Below the pieces are notes generated by a model. The model had not been told where the DNA came from, searched no databases, and saw nothing but the letters and a program-made list of their open reading frames with translations. A DNA stretch of 64,000 bases, from positions 444,843 through 508,842 of the forward strand of contig NZ_VCNC01000001.1 of NCBI RefSeq assembly GCF_006210265.1, given 5' to 3'. Made by a program: the position numbers and the translations under genes. Numbering within the stretch: position 1 is the stretch's first letter; the number at the start of each line of letters is the position of its first letter. Shown here piece by piece: positions 16,488 through 24,508 of this stretch. This DNA comes from Desulfovibrio sp. UCD-KL4C. GTDB lineage: Bacteria; Desulfobacterota; Desulfovibrionia; Desulfovibrionales; Desulfovibrionaceae.

Positions 16488-18914
16488 CTATGAATTTGTG
16501 AAAATAGGGAGAGTAATTGTAAATCTGGTTCCTTCTCCGGGGTTAGAGTCTGCGGATATAGTGCCACCATGGTTATGGGTAATAATAAAATACGAAACAG
16601 ATAACCCCAGTCCGGTTCCTGCTCTAGGTGATTTTGATGTATAGAAAGGTTCAAATATCCTTTTTAAATATTTTTCAGGAATTCCAGAACCATTATCTTC
16701 GATTTCGATACGAACTGAATTTTTATCAATTGAAGTGGTTATTGTGATTGTAGGAATTTCTGTTTTGTCAGTTTTTTCTGACAAAGCTTGAGCTGCGTTT
16801 TTTATCAAATTTAAAATAACCTGACTTATCTCCATTGTAGTAAAGTTAAAATTTGGAAGCGGACTATACTCTCTTATAATTTTTATCTTTTTAAAATCAT
16901 ATTGTTTTTTTAGGTCATAGTCATTTGCGGCCAATGATAATGCATTTTCAATTACATTTTCAATGTTGCCAAGTGTTTTAGCGGAGTTACTTTTGCGGCT
17001 GAAATCAAGCATGGATTTTATGATGTTTGCCGCCCGAGTTCCGGCATCTTGGATGTTGGACAGGTAGTAATTTATTCCCCTTTTTTCCATATAAGTTTGC
17101 ATGATTTTAAGGTCTATACCGCATTCTTTTGCAATAGGAATATTGCTAGCAAGATCTGGCGAAGTCCTTCGGAGAATATTCTGAGTAACTTGTAAAATAA
17201 CTCCAAGTGGGTTGTTGATTTCATGAGCCATGCCTGCGGCGAGACCTCCCACCGACATCATTTTTTCTGTCTGGATCATGATTTCATGCATTTTTTTGCG
17301 TTCAGTAATATCACGCATAACAATCAATAGCCTCTTTTTACCACCGATAGTAGCAACTCTTGCTAAGTTGTCAGTCCAGAATGGTTCACCTTGAACATCT
17401 TTTACCATCCACTCGAAGTGCACAGCTTCACCAAGGAGGGCTTTTGTGAACAACTCTCCAGCATATTTGTTGTCATATGGAGGAGTGTTGAAGCTGATTT
17501 TTTCCGGGCTCATTCCTATTGCCTGCATTCTGGAAAGTCCAAAAAAATCTAGAAAGGCCTGATTAATATCAATAAAAATCCGCTTGTCAATGTCTAATAC
17601 TCCAATAGCTTCTTTAGTAGAGTTGAATATTTCGCGATAGGTTATTTCAGATTTTAGAAGATCTTTTCTGGCTGATTCACGGCTGTCGATCATTTTATTT
17701 GCAAGGACTGCCATTTGATTAAATTCTTTAAAAGCTATCTTTGATTGATCAATTTTGGCAGGAGTGTCTGTCCCCTTGCGGAAAAAACTCTCAAAAGAAT
17801 CAAAGTTGTCCGATAGAATCCTTTTAAATTTTTCAGTAAAAAAGAAAACTGCCAGTACCAGAAGTGAAAAAAATACACATACTGCAGAAATTTGAATTAT
17901 AAGATGTTCAAAGAGGGTTTCTTTTTTGTCATTAAGTTTGTGTTCTATCTGGGCAAGGTTTTCACCGGAACCTATGTACCAATCCCAGTCAGAAATAGGC
18001 ATGCAGTAGCTGATTTTTTTTACCGGATCATATGATGGGTCAATTGAAGGAACCTTATATCTTAAGAATCCTCCACCAGATTTTGCAATGTTAATTAAGT
18101 CTTGCATAATTGCAGCGCTTTTGGGATTTTTACCGTGTAATATATTATTCCCTTTTCCAGGGCCTTGAAGAACTACTCCTTCGTATGTTCCAACAAAGAA
18201 ATAAGTATCTTTATTGCTGTTTATTTGCGCAAGACGTTTAATTACTTCATTTTGAGCGGCTTGTTTAATTGAATTATAGCTCTGATCTATTCCGATAATC
18301 CAGTTAAATGGTGCAAAGTATTTTATGTATGATACTCTTTTAGAGTGTTTGTCTGTATTCTCTGGTGTTGCTGAAATAAACTCTAGAAACCCTTCTTTTT
18401 GAGACTTAGCCAGTTCAATAATTTCTTTAGTGATGGCTCTCCCGTCAGGAGTTTTCAGTTGGAGTACATTTGTGTGTTCTAACTTGGGATTTTCGGAGGA
18501 GAGAATTTGCATTCCATCCATATTGAGTACAAAAATATATGTGCTGCTACTGCTGTGTATTTGAAAGCGTAAGGCTTCGACTATCAGTTGTTGCAGTTCT
18601 TTTTTTGTTTTGGTGTCTTTGTAAATTCTATATATATGACTGGCCACATCATGTGCTTCCAATAATTCTAATTTAATAGAGTCTATCGCAACAGATCGTG
18701 TTTTTCTTTTACTGAAATCAATATAATCTAAAATCCTGATCAGTTCTGCTTTAATGGACGTTTGAACGTTGCCCATAGTGGCTTCTTCAGCCTGATGATT
18801 CGCTTCATGATAATTTGAAATCATGAAATAAAAAATGATTCCACCGAATACAATAATCGATGAAATACAAAATATGAACATATAGCGGGTAAGGGTGGAA
18901 GCAATACTCTTCAT
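16488..18914 (-). CDS. Membrane sensor histidine kinase with Cache and PAS domains
   Basis: 808 residues. Transmembrane helices at about 10-33 and 338-362 bracket a large periplasmic double Cache region, whose two modules end in similar segments (APFNWIIGIDQSY and SDWDWYIGSGENL). A PAS domain follows (about 425-545, EAIGVLDIDKRI), then HisKA with phospho-acceptor His564 in AAGMAHEINNPLG, and a HATPase domain with N-box NLIKNAAQAL, G1 DNGSGIP and FEPFYTSK...GTGLGLS. It should autophosphorylate on ATP in response to an extracytoplasmic small ligand. No response regulator is adjacent, so it is an orphan kinase. It is convergent with the Rossmann gene with only 18 bases between stops. Confidence 0.93.
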   Translation of the reverse strand: MKSIASTLTRYMFIFCISSIIVFGGIIFYFMISNYHEANHQAEEATMGNVQTSIKAELIRILDYIDFSKRKTRSVAIDSIKLELLEAHDVASHIYRIYKDTKTKKELQQLIVEALRFQIHSSSSTYIFVLNMDGMQILSSENPKLEHTNVLQLKTPDGRAITKEIIELAKSQKEGFLEFISATPENTDKHSKRVSYIKYFAPFNWIIGIDQSYNSIKQAAQNEVIKRLAQINSNKDTYFFVGTYEGVVLQGPGKGNNILHGKNPKSAAIMQDLINIAKSGGGFLRYKVPSIDPSYDPVKKISYCMPISDWDWYIGSGENLAQIEHKLNDKKETLFEHLIIQISAVCVFFSLLVLAVFFFTEKFKRILSDNFDSFESFFRKGTDTPAKIDQSKIAFKEFNQMAVLANKMIDSRESARKDLLKSEITYREIFNSTKEAIGVLDIDKRIFIDINQAFLDFFGLSRMQAIGMSPEKISFNTPPYDNKYAGELFTKALLGEAVHFEWMVKDVQGEPFWTDNLARVATIGGKKRLLIVMRDITERKKMHEIMIQTEKMMSVGGLAAGMAHEINNPLGVILQVTQNILRRTSPDLASNIPIAKECGIDLKIMQTYMEKRGINYYLSNIQDAGTRAANIIKSMLDFSRKSNSAKTLGNIENVIENALSLAANDYDLKKQYDFKKIKIIREYSPLPNFNFTTMEISQVILNLIKNAAQALSEKTDKTEIPTITITTSIDKNSVRIEIEDNGSGIPEKYLKRIFEPFYTSKSPRAGTGLGLSVSYFIITHNHGGTISADSNPGEGTRFTITLPIFTNS

Positions 18915-19317
18915 AAAAATACCGATTCTATGTTATATTAGTGTGTTATAAATATGTGTTCTCACAATGTACTACATAGGGTTGAAGCTGTTAAAAAAAG
19001 AGCTACTGTTTACTATTATCACTCAGGCTTTAATGAGACAAGAACGGATTTAACTATTTAGACAGTTATTAATATTAGTAGAGTCAGGCGGCTGTCAGGA
19101 ATAGCTTTGAAGGTGTTTTTTCAGTTTAAAGCACCTCTTTTTAGAGCAAATTATAATTGGATGAAATTAAAGATATATTATTTTTGTTTGAAAAAAGGGC
19201 AAAATCAATTGGCTAGAGCATTTAAACAGTAGCGACCCTGTGCATGGTTACTGAGAAAATAGGATGAAGGTAATTTTATAAATTAGGTAAGTAAATGGCA
19301 GGTATAAGTTGTCCGCA
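18915..19317. other. AT-rich intergenic region between the kinase and the tRNA gene
   Basis: About 400 bases without a convincing reading frame. The only notable structure is the plus-strand terminator-like hairpin at 19111-19143; no rightward gene exists to its left, so it could end a small RNA. Confidence 0.5.
19111..19143 (+). terminator. Terminator-like hairpin, possible end of a small RNA
   Basis: AGGTGTTTT (19111-19119) pairs with AAAGCACCT (19128-19136) with one U-G wobble, followed by C and five T residues. On the plus strand it has no upstream gene. Confidence 0.45.
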
Positions 19318-19354
19318 AAAAAGAAAAAGGACTTAGATTTTCATCTAAGTCCTT
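19318..19354 (-). terminator. Rho-independent terminator of tRNA-Arg
   Basis: AAGGACTTAGAT (19327-19338) and ATCTAAGTCCTT (19343-19354) form a 12-bp stem with a 4-base loop; read on the minus strand it is followed by a T-rich tract (TTTTTCTTTTTT). It begins 10 bases after the tRNA CCA end. Confidence 0.9.
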
Positions 19355-19364
19355 GATATTCTTG

Positions 19365-19441
19365 TGGTGCGCCTGAGAGGATTCGAACCTCTGGCCTACG
19401 GATTCGTAGTCCGGCGCTCTATCCAGCTGAGCTACAGGCGC
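19365..19441 (-). tRNA. tRNA-Arg (anticodon ACG)
   Basis: 77-base cloverleaf on the minus strand. The acceptor stem GCGCCTG pairs with CAGGCGC, the D arm is AGCTCAGCTGGATAGAGC, the anticodon loop is CTACGAA (anticodon ACG, decodes CGU and, after A-to-I editing, CGC/CGA), and the T loop is TTCGAAT. Discriminator A and CCA are encoded. ACG anticodons in bacteria require TadA deamination. A single-gene transcript is implied by the promoter and terminator on either side. The tRNA 3' end could serve as an integration site, but no integrase or element flanks it. Confidence 0.97.
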
Positions 19442-19454
19442 GCTTCGGAAGAAA

Positions 19455-19483
19455 GTACTATGGAGAAAGTTCATTTTCGTCAA
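19455..19483 (-). promoter_or_regulatory. Probable promoter of tRNA-Arg
   Basis: On the minus strand TTGACG (19483-19478) is separated by 17 bases from TAGTAC (19460-19455), about 14 bases before the mature 5' end. The -35 is near consensus, the -10 weak. Confidence 0.5.
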
Positions 19484-19574
19484 GCATTATTTGAAATAAA
19501 GATGAACTTTTTTGATTTTTAAAAGACTCTTACTTTTCATATAATTTTTAAGTATTTTAATTTGTTGAATAAAA

Positions 19575-19985
19575 TTAAAGTTTGTTGTTTTGGGTAAAAA
19601 CAATAAATGGAAGTGCTACGAGAGCTAATAGGACTAAAATCCATATTCTACCTTTAAGAATATTGTAATCAGAAAACAATTTAACCCATGAATTCTTCAT
19701 AATAAAATGTCCGAAAAGGAATTCAAAGGCAATGGTCATTGTCAGCCACATAAATCCTATCAGCATAGCTTCTTTTGGAGAGTGTAATGGAAACAATTTT
19801 TGGCAAAAAAGAGTGTAAAATGTAAAAAGGGCGATTGCAGTGACAGATGAAAGCTGATGAGCTGATAGTTCATTCATAAACTTTGCGTAAACAGTTTCTC
19901 TGATGGTGCCGTTAGCTATTGCGATGAAAACCATAGGAAACCATGCGGCTCCATAAACAGCTATAGTTTGAAAGGATGTGATCAT
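19575..19985 (-). CDS. Small integral membrane protein, unknown
   Basis: 136 residues with four predicted transmembrane helices (about 6-26, 44-63, 72-92, 113-131). Conserved-looking features are ANGTIRE near 23-29, HQLSSV near 42 and a DYNILKGRIW segment near 104-113. This pattern occurs in a widespread uncharacterised bacterial membrane family; no function is known to me. Its ATG overlaps the stop of the MFS-ApbE gene by four bases (ATGA), so the two are translationally coupled and probably work together at the membrane. Confidence 0.7.
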   Translation of the reverse strand: MITSFQTIAVYGAAWFPMVFIAIANGTIRETVYAKFMNELSAHQLSSVTAIALFTFYTLFCQKLFPLHSPKEAMLIGFMWLTMTIAFEFLFGHFIMKNSWVKLFSDYNILKGRIWILVLLALVALPFIVFTQNNKL

Positions 19986-22189
19986 TGCTTTACCTCAGTT
20001 TGCACTGTTTTTGGAACGGTAGTCATTTTTGGAAAATTGTCTGTTGTATGTATGGATTTATCCGGCAGAACCCACATGGCTGAACAATTTGGATAAAATT
20101 GTTTTAAAAATTTTGTTCCTACTATCGGTCCCATTATGAAAACTGTTGTGGCTAACGCGTCAGCTGTTTCTGCATTTGGCGCAATGGCTGTTGTTGCTAT
20201 ACTTTCATGTGATGATCGCAGAAGGAATGGGTCGAAAATGTGATGTTTCCTCATTCTATCGTTACCTGAAACAGGTGTGATAAACTGATAATAATCTCCT
20301 GAGCCGCAAACAGCCATGTTTTTAATAGTGATTTCTCCGAGCAATCCTGCTTTACGCGGATTTTTTAATCCAATGGACCATGTTCTGTTTCCATAACCGA
20401 AAAAGTCTCCTCCGGCTTCAACCAAACCGTTAACTATACCTGATTTTTTTAGCTCTGCGGCAGCAGCATCAATAATAGTTCCTTTGGCCATTCCGCCAAG
20501 GTCGAGGGCCATTCCCTTGCGGGGTAGTTTTACGGTCCCTTTATTCAGGTCAATTTCTACGAGTCTATAATTGATAAGCGGTTTACGCTTTTGAAATCTT
20601 TCAGGATTCAATGCATAATAAAAATCAGTTGTAGTGACGGCTCCAATGGTGATGTCGAATGTTCCGTTTGAATTTTCGCTGAATTTTAAACCTCGATCAA
20701 TCAGCTTAAGAGCGTTCGCTGAAATAGGAACACTTTTGATCCCTGCAGCTTGGTTAATCCTTCCGATTGATCCTAGTTTGTTGCGGTGATCAAAATCTTT
20801 TTGAAGTGTACGCATTTTTGCTATTGCATCACGGACGGCTTGTTGAGCTTTTTTTTCTGAAGAAGTTTGAAGGGTAAAGTTCACAATGGTTCCCATTGCG
20901 ACATCGGTATAGCGAAAGGATGCGTTTTCTGAATTATGTGTTTTCAGTAACCCTTTAGGGAGAAGAAAGATTATGAGCAGAAAAGCAATGGCAGGAAGTA
21001 TAAGGATTTTTTTCCGTTTAAATCTGGAGTAAAGAGCCTTATACATAAGTGGCAGGCAAAGTATTGCTCCTGCAAGTGCGATCAGTTGAAATGAAATAGC
21101 AAGTGTTCCAGAAAACTTGATGACTGTCCCCGCAAGCAGAGGACCAACTATAAACCCTAAATTAGTGATTAAATTGGCAAGGCCGATTGACTTTCCCTGC
21201 TTATTACTAGCTTCAGCACATATCGCCATTGAGCCGGGAATAGACAGCGCGGAACCGGCTCCTATAGTTATGCCAGCCCAGACAAATCCAGTAATGCTTG
21301 TGCAATTTGTCAAGAAATATAGCCCGCCTGCACTTATGAGGAACCCCAAGCAGATTATAAATTCTCGCTTGGTCTGAGAAAAGAAGCGGCCTACGAAGGG
21401 TAGCAAGAGAATGGTCGCTAGATTCGGAATAGAAAAAAGTATTCCTGTTGTTACGGATGGTAATTGTAAGCTTGATTTAAGCAGAACAGGGTAGAATGCG
21501 ATCAGCCCGCCTATACCGATTGTACGCCCGAATACGGCAAGCAAAGTAAAGGCGAAGGTCTGCCTGTTTTCGATTAGATCAGATGGCGGAACTGTTTTGT
21601 GCTGGGAATTATGTGGCAGTTCGTAAAACGAGAGAAGTAAAAAGGATGCAAGCATACATACCGAAAGTGCAGTAAGGACTGGAATAAAATCTTTATCTAT
21701 ATATAAATAACCGCCGAGCAGTGGGCCGAGAAAGAATGCGGTGTTGATTCCTGCCGCAAGAATTGAAAATCTTTTGGTAAGTCTACTTCCCGTGGATTGC
21801 ACACCTATGGCAGCCATACCAACCGTTTTTATTGTTCCGGAACAGAGTCCCAGAACGAATTGTATGGCATAAAGAGATTCAAGTGACGGATATATCAGGT
21901 ATATAAGTGGCAGCAGAGCAGCGCTGCATGTTGCTGTGAGTAAAAGTTTTTTTGCTCCGTTGCGGTCGGAAATTGTTCCTGAAAGCGGTGCAATCAGGAG
22001 CTTTGCAATAAAATAACCACTGAAAGCAGTCCCCAGCCACAGACCTCCTGCCATTTCATCAAGGCTTAAAAGGGGTAGCGTGAATGTAAAAATGCCTATT
22101 CCTATCGAGGCTATAAATATGGCAACGATAAGGAGTGGAATCTGACTCTGTTTTAGTTTTTGGCTACGCTTCGAATTATGAATGTGCAT
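19982..22189 (-). CDS. Fusion of MFS transporter and ApbE flavin transferase
   Basis: 735 residues. Residues 1-390 form a 12-helix major facilitator domain, with SDRNGAKK in the loop after helix 2 and a second half starting near 215. A basic loop (RFKRKK) precedes a 13th helix (about 394-411), after which an ApbE domain (about 422-705) begins: MGTIVNFTL, FDITIGAV, LDLGGMAKGTIIDAAA, VEAGGDFFGYG, CGSGDYYQF, HHIFDP and TTAIAPNAETADALATTVF. ApbE attaches FMN from FAD to Thr/Ser of target proteins in the periplasm using magnesium. The extra helix would place it there. The start lies 37 bases inside the upstream TetR gene; the ribosome site is weak. I infer that transport and flavinylation are linked; MFS substrate is unknown. 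Confidence 0.88.
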   Translation of the reverse strand: MHIHNSKRSQKLKQSQIPLLIVAIFIASIGIGIFTFTLPLLSLDEMAGGLWLGTAFSGYFIAKLLIAPLSGTISDRNGAKKLLLTATCSAALLPLIYLIYPSLESLYAIQFVLGLCSGTIKTVGMAAIGVQSTGSRLTKRFSILAAGINTAFFLGPLLGGYLYIDKDFIPVLTALSVCMLASFLLLSFYELPHNSQHKTVPPSDLIENRQTFAFTLLAVFGRTIGIGGLIAFYPVLLKSSLQLPSVTTGILFSIPNLATILLLPFVGRFFSQTKREFIICLGFLISAGGLYFLTNCTSITGFVWAGITIGAGSALSIPGSMAICAEASNKQGKSIGLANLITNLGFIVGPLLAGTVIKFSGTLAISFQLIALAGAILCLPLMYKALYSRFKRKKILILPAIAFLLIIFLLPKGLLKTHNSENASFRYTDVAMGTIVNFTLQTSSEKKAQQAVRDAIAKMRTLQKDFDHRNKLGSIGRINQAAGIKSVPISANALKLIDRGLKFSENSNGTFDITIGAVTTTDFYYALNPERFQKRKPLINYRLVEIDLNKGTVKLPRKGMALDLGGMAKGTIIDAAAAELKKSGIVNGLVEAGGDFFGYGNRTWSIGLKNPRKAGLLGEITIKNMAVCGSGDYYQFITPVSGNDRMRKHHIFDPFLLRSSHESIATTAIAPNAETADALATTVFIMGPIVGTKFLKQFYPNCSAMWVLPDKSIHTTDNFPKMTTVPKTVQTEVKQ

Positions 22190-22725
22190 GCTTCTTCAAA
22201 TAGGTCTGGGATTTGGTACGGTGCTAAAAATACTGTGCGGACTGCCCCGACAATGTGGCCATAAATAAGAAAAGACGTTTGCGGAAGTGGGACTTCTTTT
22301 ATGGAATCGTCTTCTATCCCTTTTCTTAAGTAAGTTTCAATTTGGTCGATAAGTGTCTGAAATTTAGCGGCAATTACGTGTCTGTCCAGTTGAGGGTTTT
22401 CGTCACTGAATGGTGAACATCTGAGTAAAGTCGGGAACGTTGTTTTATGTGCACTTGTGAAATCAAAATAAGATTCAACAAATATTCTCAAGGCATCAAG
22501 TCCGTTATCAGCTTGATCAGCTTTTTGGGTGAAAATGCTCAGCATTTGATCTATCAGAGCTAGGCCGGATTCAAGGAATAGGTTATCTTTATTGCCGAAG
22601 TAGTGCGAGACCAGCCCCGAAGCTACTTCAGCGTGGTCGGCAACCATTTTTAGAGTTGTTCCTGTGAAGCCGTGCTCCCCGAATTGTTCTTGTGCGGCAA
22701 GGAGGATCTTTTGTTTTTTTGTCAT
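22153..22725 (-). CDS. TetR family transcriptional regulator
   Basis: 190 residues from the chosen start. The N-terminal helix-turn-helix (about 3-50) reads KILLAAQEQFGEHGFTGTTL and VASGLVSHYFGNKDNL, the classic TetR pattern. The C-terminal ligand domain contains a FDFTSAHKTTFPTLLRCSPF segment. Start at 22725 has AGGGAG 9 bases upstream; the longer start at 22755 has none. It is first gene of an operon with the MFS-ApbE fusion (overlap 37 bases) and the small membrane protein, and likely represses it; no clear palindromic operator was picked out upstream. Confidence 0.92.
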   Translation of the reverse strand: MTKKQKILLAAQEQFGEHGFTGTTLKMVADHAEVASGLVSHYFGNKDNLFLESGLALIDQMLSIFTQKADQADNGLDALRIFVESYFDFTSAHKTTFPTLLRCSPFSDENPQLDRHVIAAKFQTLIDQIETYLRKGIEDDSIKEVPLPQTSFLIYGHIVGAVRTVFLAPYQIPDLFEEACTFIIRSVAKN

Positions 22726-23847
22726 CTTTGCGAGCTCCCTAACTTTTAAAAGCATGATTAAAGTGAAACTTCGTTGCTGATACAGATAAAATTGAAAAAA
22801 GTCCGCCTTTAATTGTCAGCTTAAATTCCCCTCCTTTTTGTTCATATTACTTTGTTTGATAACATAAATGACATTATAAAAAATTTAAAATTTGTAGTTG
22901 ATCGTAAATCCAAAGTTAATAACGTTGTTCACTCTAAAATATTTTTGTTCTTTGAATTAGCAAATATTTAATATGCCATCAAACTTTGGAATCGGAAGTT
23001 TTTAAGGTTAAATTTAATAACTTATTTGTTTTTAAGTATATAGACTCTAGTAACAACTATTTTAAAATAGTAGCACGATTGCTTTCTGCAAAATAATGTA
23101 AAGTTGTCAACAAATTTTTCAATATTGATTGACCAGCCAATTAAGGGATGATATTACATTAATCAAAATAAGGAAATGGCTTTAGCTGTTTCAGTTGACA
23201 AGTAGTGTTGAGAGTTCTGTTACTCTGGTTTTTTTAATTCTCTCCGGGAATCGTAGTAAGTAGCTCATGGGTGGGTTTAGTTGAGACGGTTTTTGGGTGG
23301 TCGGAGGATATATGCCAGTTGGAAGTCAAAACATATTTGCCGTGTCCGGCTTAATTCGCTTTAGGGCGCAGCAGCAAAATGAAATGGAAAATAGCTTAAC
23401 AGCTGTTTTTAGTTTCTATCTGCTGTGGTTTATTTTCTTATTCATTTCTACCTTGTCTTCTTATGCCTTTCTAAAAAATATATGCAGATCTTTTCCGCCT
23501 AACGCGGTTTTAGTTAAAAGATCATTCTTGCACATCAAATCCAGTTTACAGCACATCCAGTCTAAAAAATCATTCCATTTAATACCTTCACTTAACAACT
23601 CAACCTTTCCGAATCGTTTGTCGCTATCAAATTATAGAATACTCCCATTCGGAGAATTCTTAATTTTAAACCGGTTTTATGATTCATTATCTGGAAAAAA
23701 TATTTCGTCTTTCCAGAGTATTTGAGGATGGTACAAGATTATAAGCAGGCAAACTGTGTGTAGTAATTTTGTATCATTTAATCAGGCTGATGAGGTCATG
23801 TTGGTAATCCATTAATGCGGGAAAATTTCCGTCAAAGGAGGATGATT
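22726..23847. other. Long AT-rich region upstream of the frd operon
   Basis: About 1.1 kb between the TetR gene and frdC. I see no RNA gene or confident protein gene. Notable items: an imperfect dyad TTGATTGACCAGCCAATTAA at about 23126-23145, a small hairpin ACTATTTTAAAATAGT near 23056-23072, a Pribnow/-35-like TTGACA near 23194, and one weak reading frame with a ribosome site (23312-23725). It probably holds the regulated promoter and a long leader of frdCAB. Confidence 0.45.
23312..23725 (+). CDS. Doubtful small protein upstream of frdC
   Basis: 137 residues if the ATG with GGAGG 4 bases upstream is used. One hydrophobic segment (about 31-52) is followed by a Ser/Lys/Phe-rich tail of odd composition and AT-driven codon use. 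No family is recognised. The ribosome site is the only positive evidence; it may be a leader frame of the frd transcript or chance. Confidence 0.22.
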   Translation: MPVGSQNIFAVSGLIRFRAQQQNEMENSLTAVFSFYLLWFIFLFISTLSSYAFLKNICRSFPPNAVLVKRSFLHIKSSLQHIQSKKSFHLIPSLNNSTFPNRLSLSNYRILPFGEFLILNRFYDSLSGKNISSFQSI

Positions 23848-24495
23848 ATGGCTGTGGATGTATCTATGCACGTAGTGCGGCCTGGAAAACGTGATGCGGT
23901 TCTTGATTGGCTGCAAATGTTAACCGGTGCCGGTTTAGTTGCTTTTATGTGGTGTCATATGCTGCTGGTTTCATCGGTTGTTCTTTCACCTAAACTCATG
24001 AATGCAATAGCTGGTTTCTTTGAGTCAACTTATATGGTCCAAGTTGGTGGACCTTTGATTTTCTTAGCTTTTTTGCTACATTTTGTGCTGGCTGCAAGGA
24101 AAATCCCTTTCCGCTCCGATGGTCAGGCCGCTATTTGGCAGCATGCAAAAATGTTGAAGCATCGTGATACGTGGCTCTGGATCGTGCAGGCTGTAACAGC
24201 CATGATTATTCTTGTCATGGGAGCTATCCACATGTGGGTTGTTCTAAATGATCTTCCTATCACTGCTGCAAAATCAGCCGCTCGCGTCTCCGATGGGTGG
24301 TGGCTGTTATTCTACCTTGTTCTTCTGCCCTGCGTTGAACTGCATGTCAGCGTCGGCTTTTACCGCATAGGTGTTAAGTGGGGAGTTATTAAAACTGAAG
24401 GAAGAGCAAAGGCTAAAAAATTTGAATTCCTCCTTTTCTCTATCTTTATGATCATTGGCATTATTACTCTGATCAGGTTCGTAACTTTAATGTAA
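23848..24495 (+). CDS. frdC: Fumarate reductase/succinate dehydrogenase cytochrome b subunit
   Basis: 215 residues, five hydrophobic helices. Conserved His residues for two b hemes occur in WCHML (helix 1), LLHFVLAARK (helix 2), AIHMWVV (helix 4 region) and VELHVSVGFYR (helix 5), the pattern of the diheme FrdC of Wolinella succinogenes. The subunit anchors the complex and exchanges electrons with menaquinone. AAAGGAGG lies 6 bases before the ATG at 23848; an upstream in-frame ATG at 23815 lacks a site. Gene order C-A-B with FrdA 13 bases downstream matches epsilonproteobacterial and Desulfovibrio operons. Confidence 0.93.
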   Translation: MAVDVSMHVVRPGKRDAVLDWLQMLTGAGLVAFMWCHMLLVSSVVLSPKLMNAIAGFFESTYMVQVGGPLIFLAFLLHFVLAARKIPFRSDGQAAIWQHAKMLKHRDTWLWIVQAVTAMIILVMGAIHMWVVLNDLPITAAKSAARVSDGWWLLFYLVLLPCVELHVSVGFYRIGVKWGVIKTEGRAKAKKFEFLLFSIFMIIGIITLIRFVTLM

Positions 24496-24508
24496 ACGGG
24501 GTTATTAA

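Noticed and set aside
19365-19441. tRNA-Arg as the attachment site of an integrated element
   Set aside because: No integrase, no direct repeat of the tRNA end, and flanking genes look chromosomal.
19283-19483. 66-residue minus-strand frame across tRNA-Arg containing VAQLDRAP...ESSQA
   Set aside because: This is the well-known spurious translation of a tRNA gene; the cloverleaf, promoter and terminator explain the sequence.
23072-23096. Sigma-54-like sequence AGCACGATTGC upstream of frdC
   Set aside because: Spacing between the GG and GC elements does not match the -24/-12 rule.
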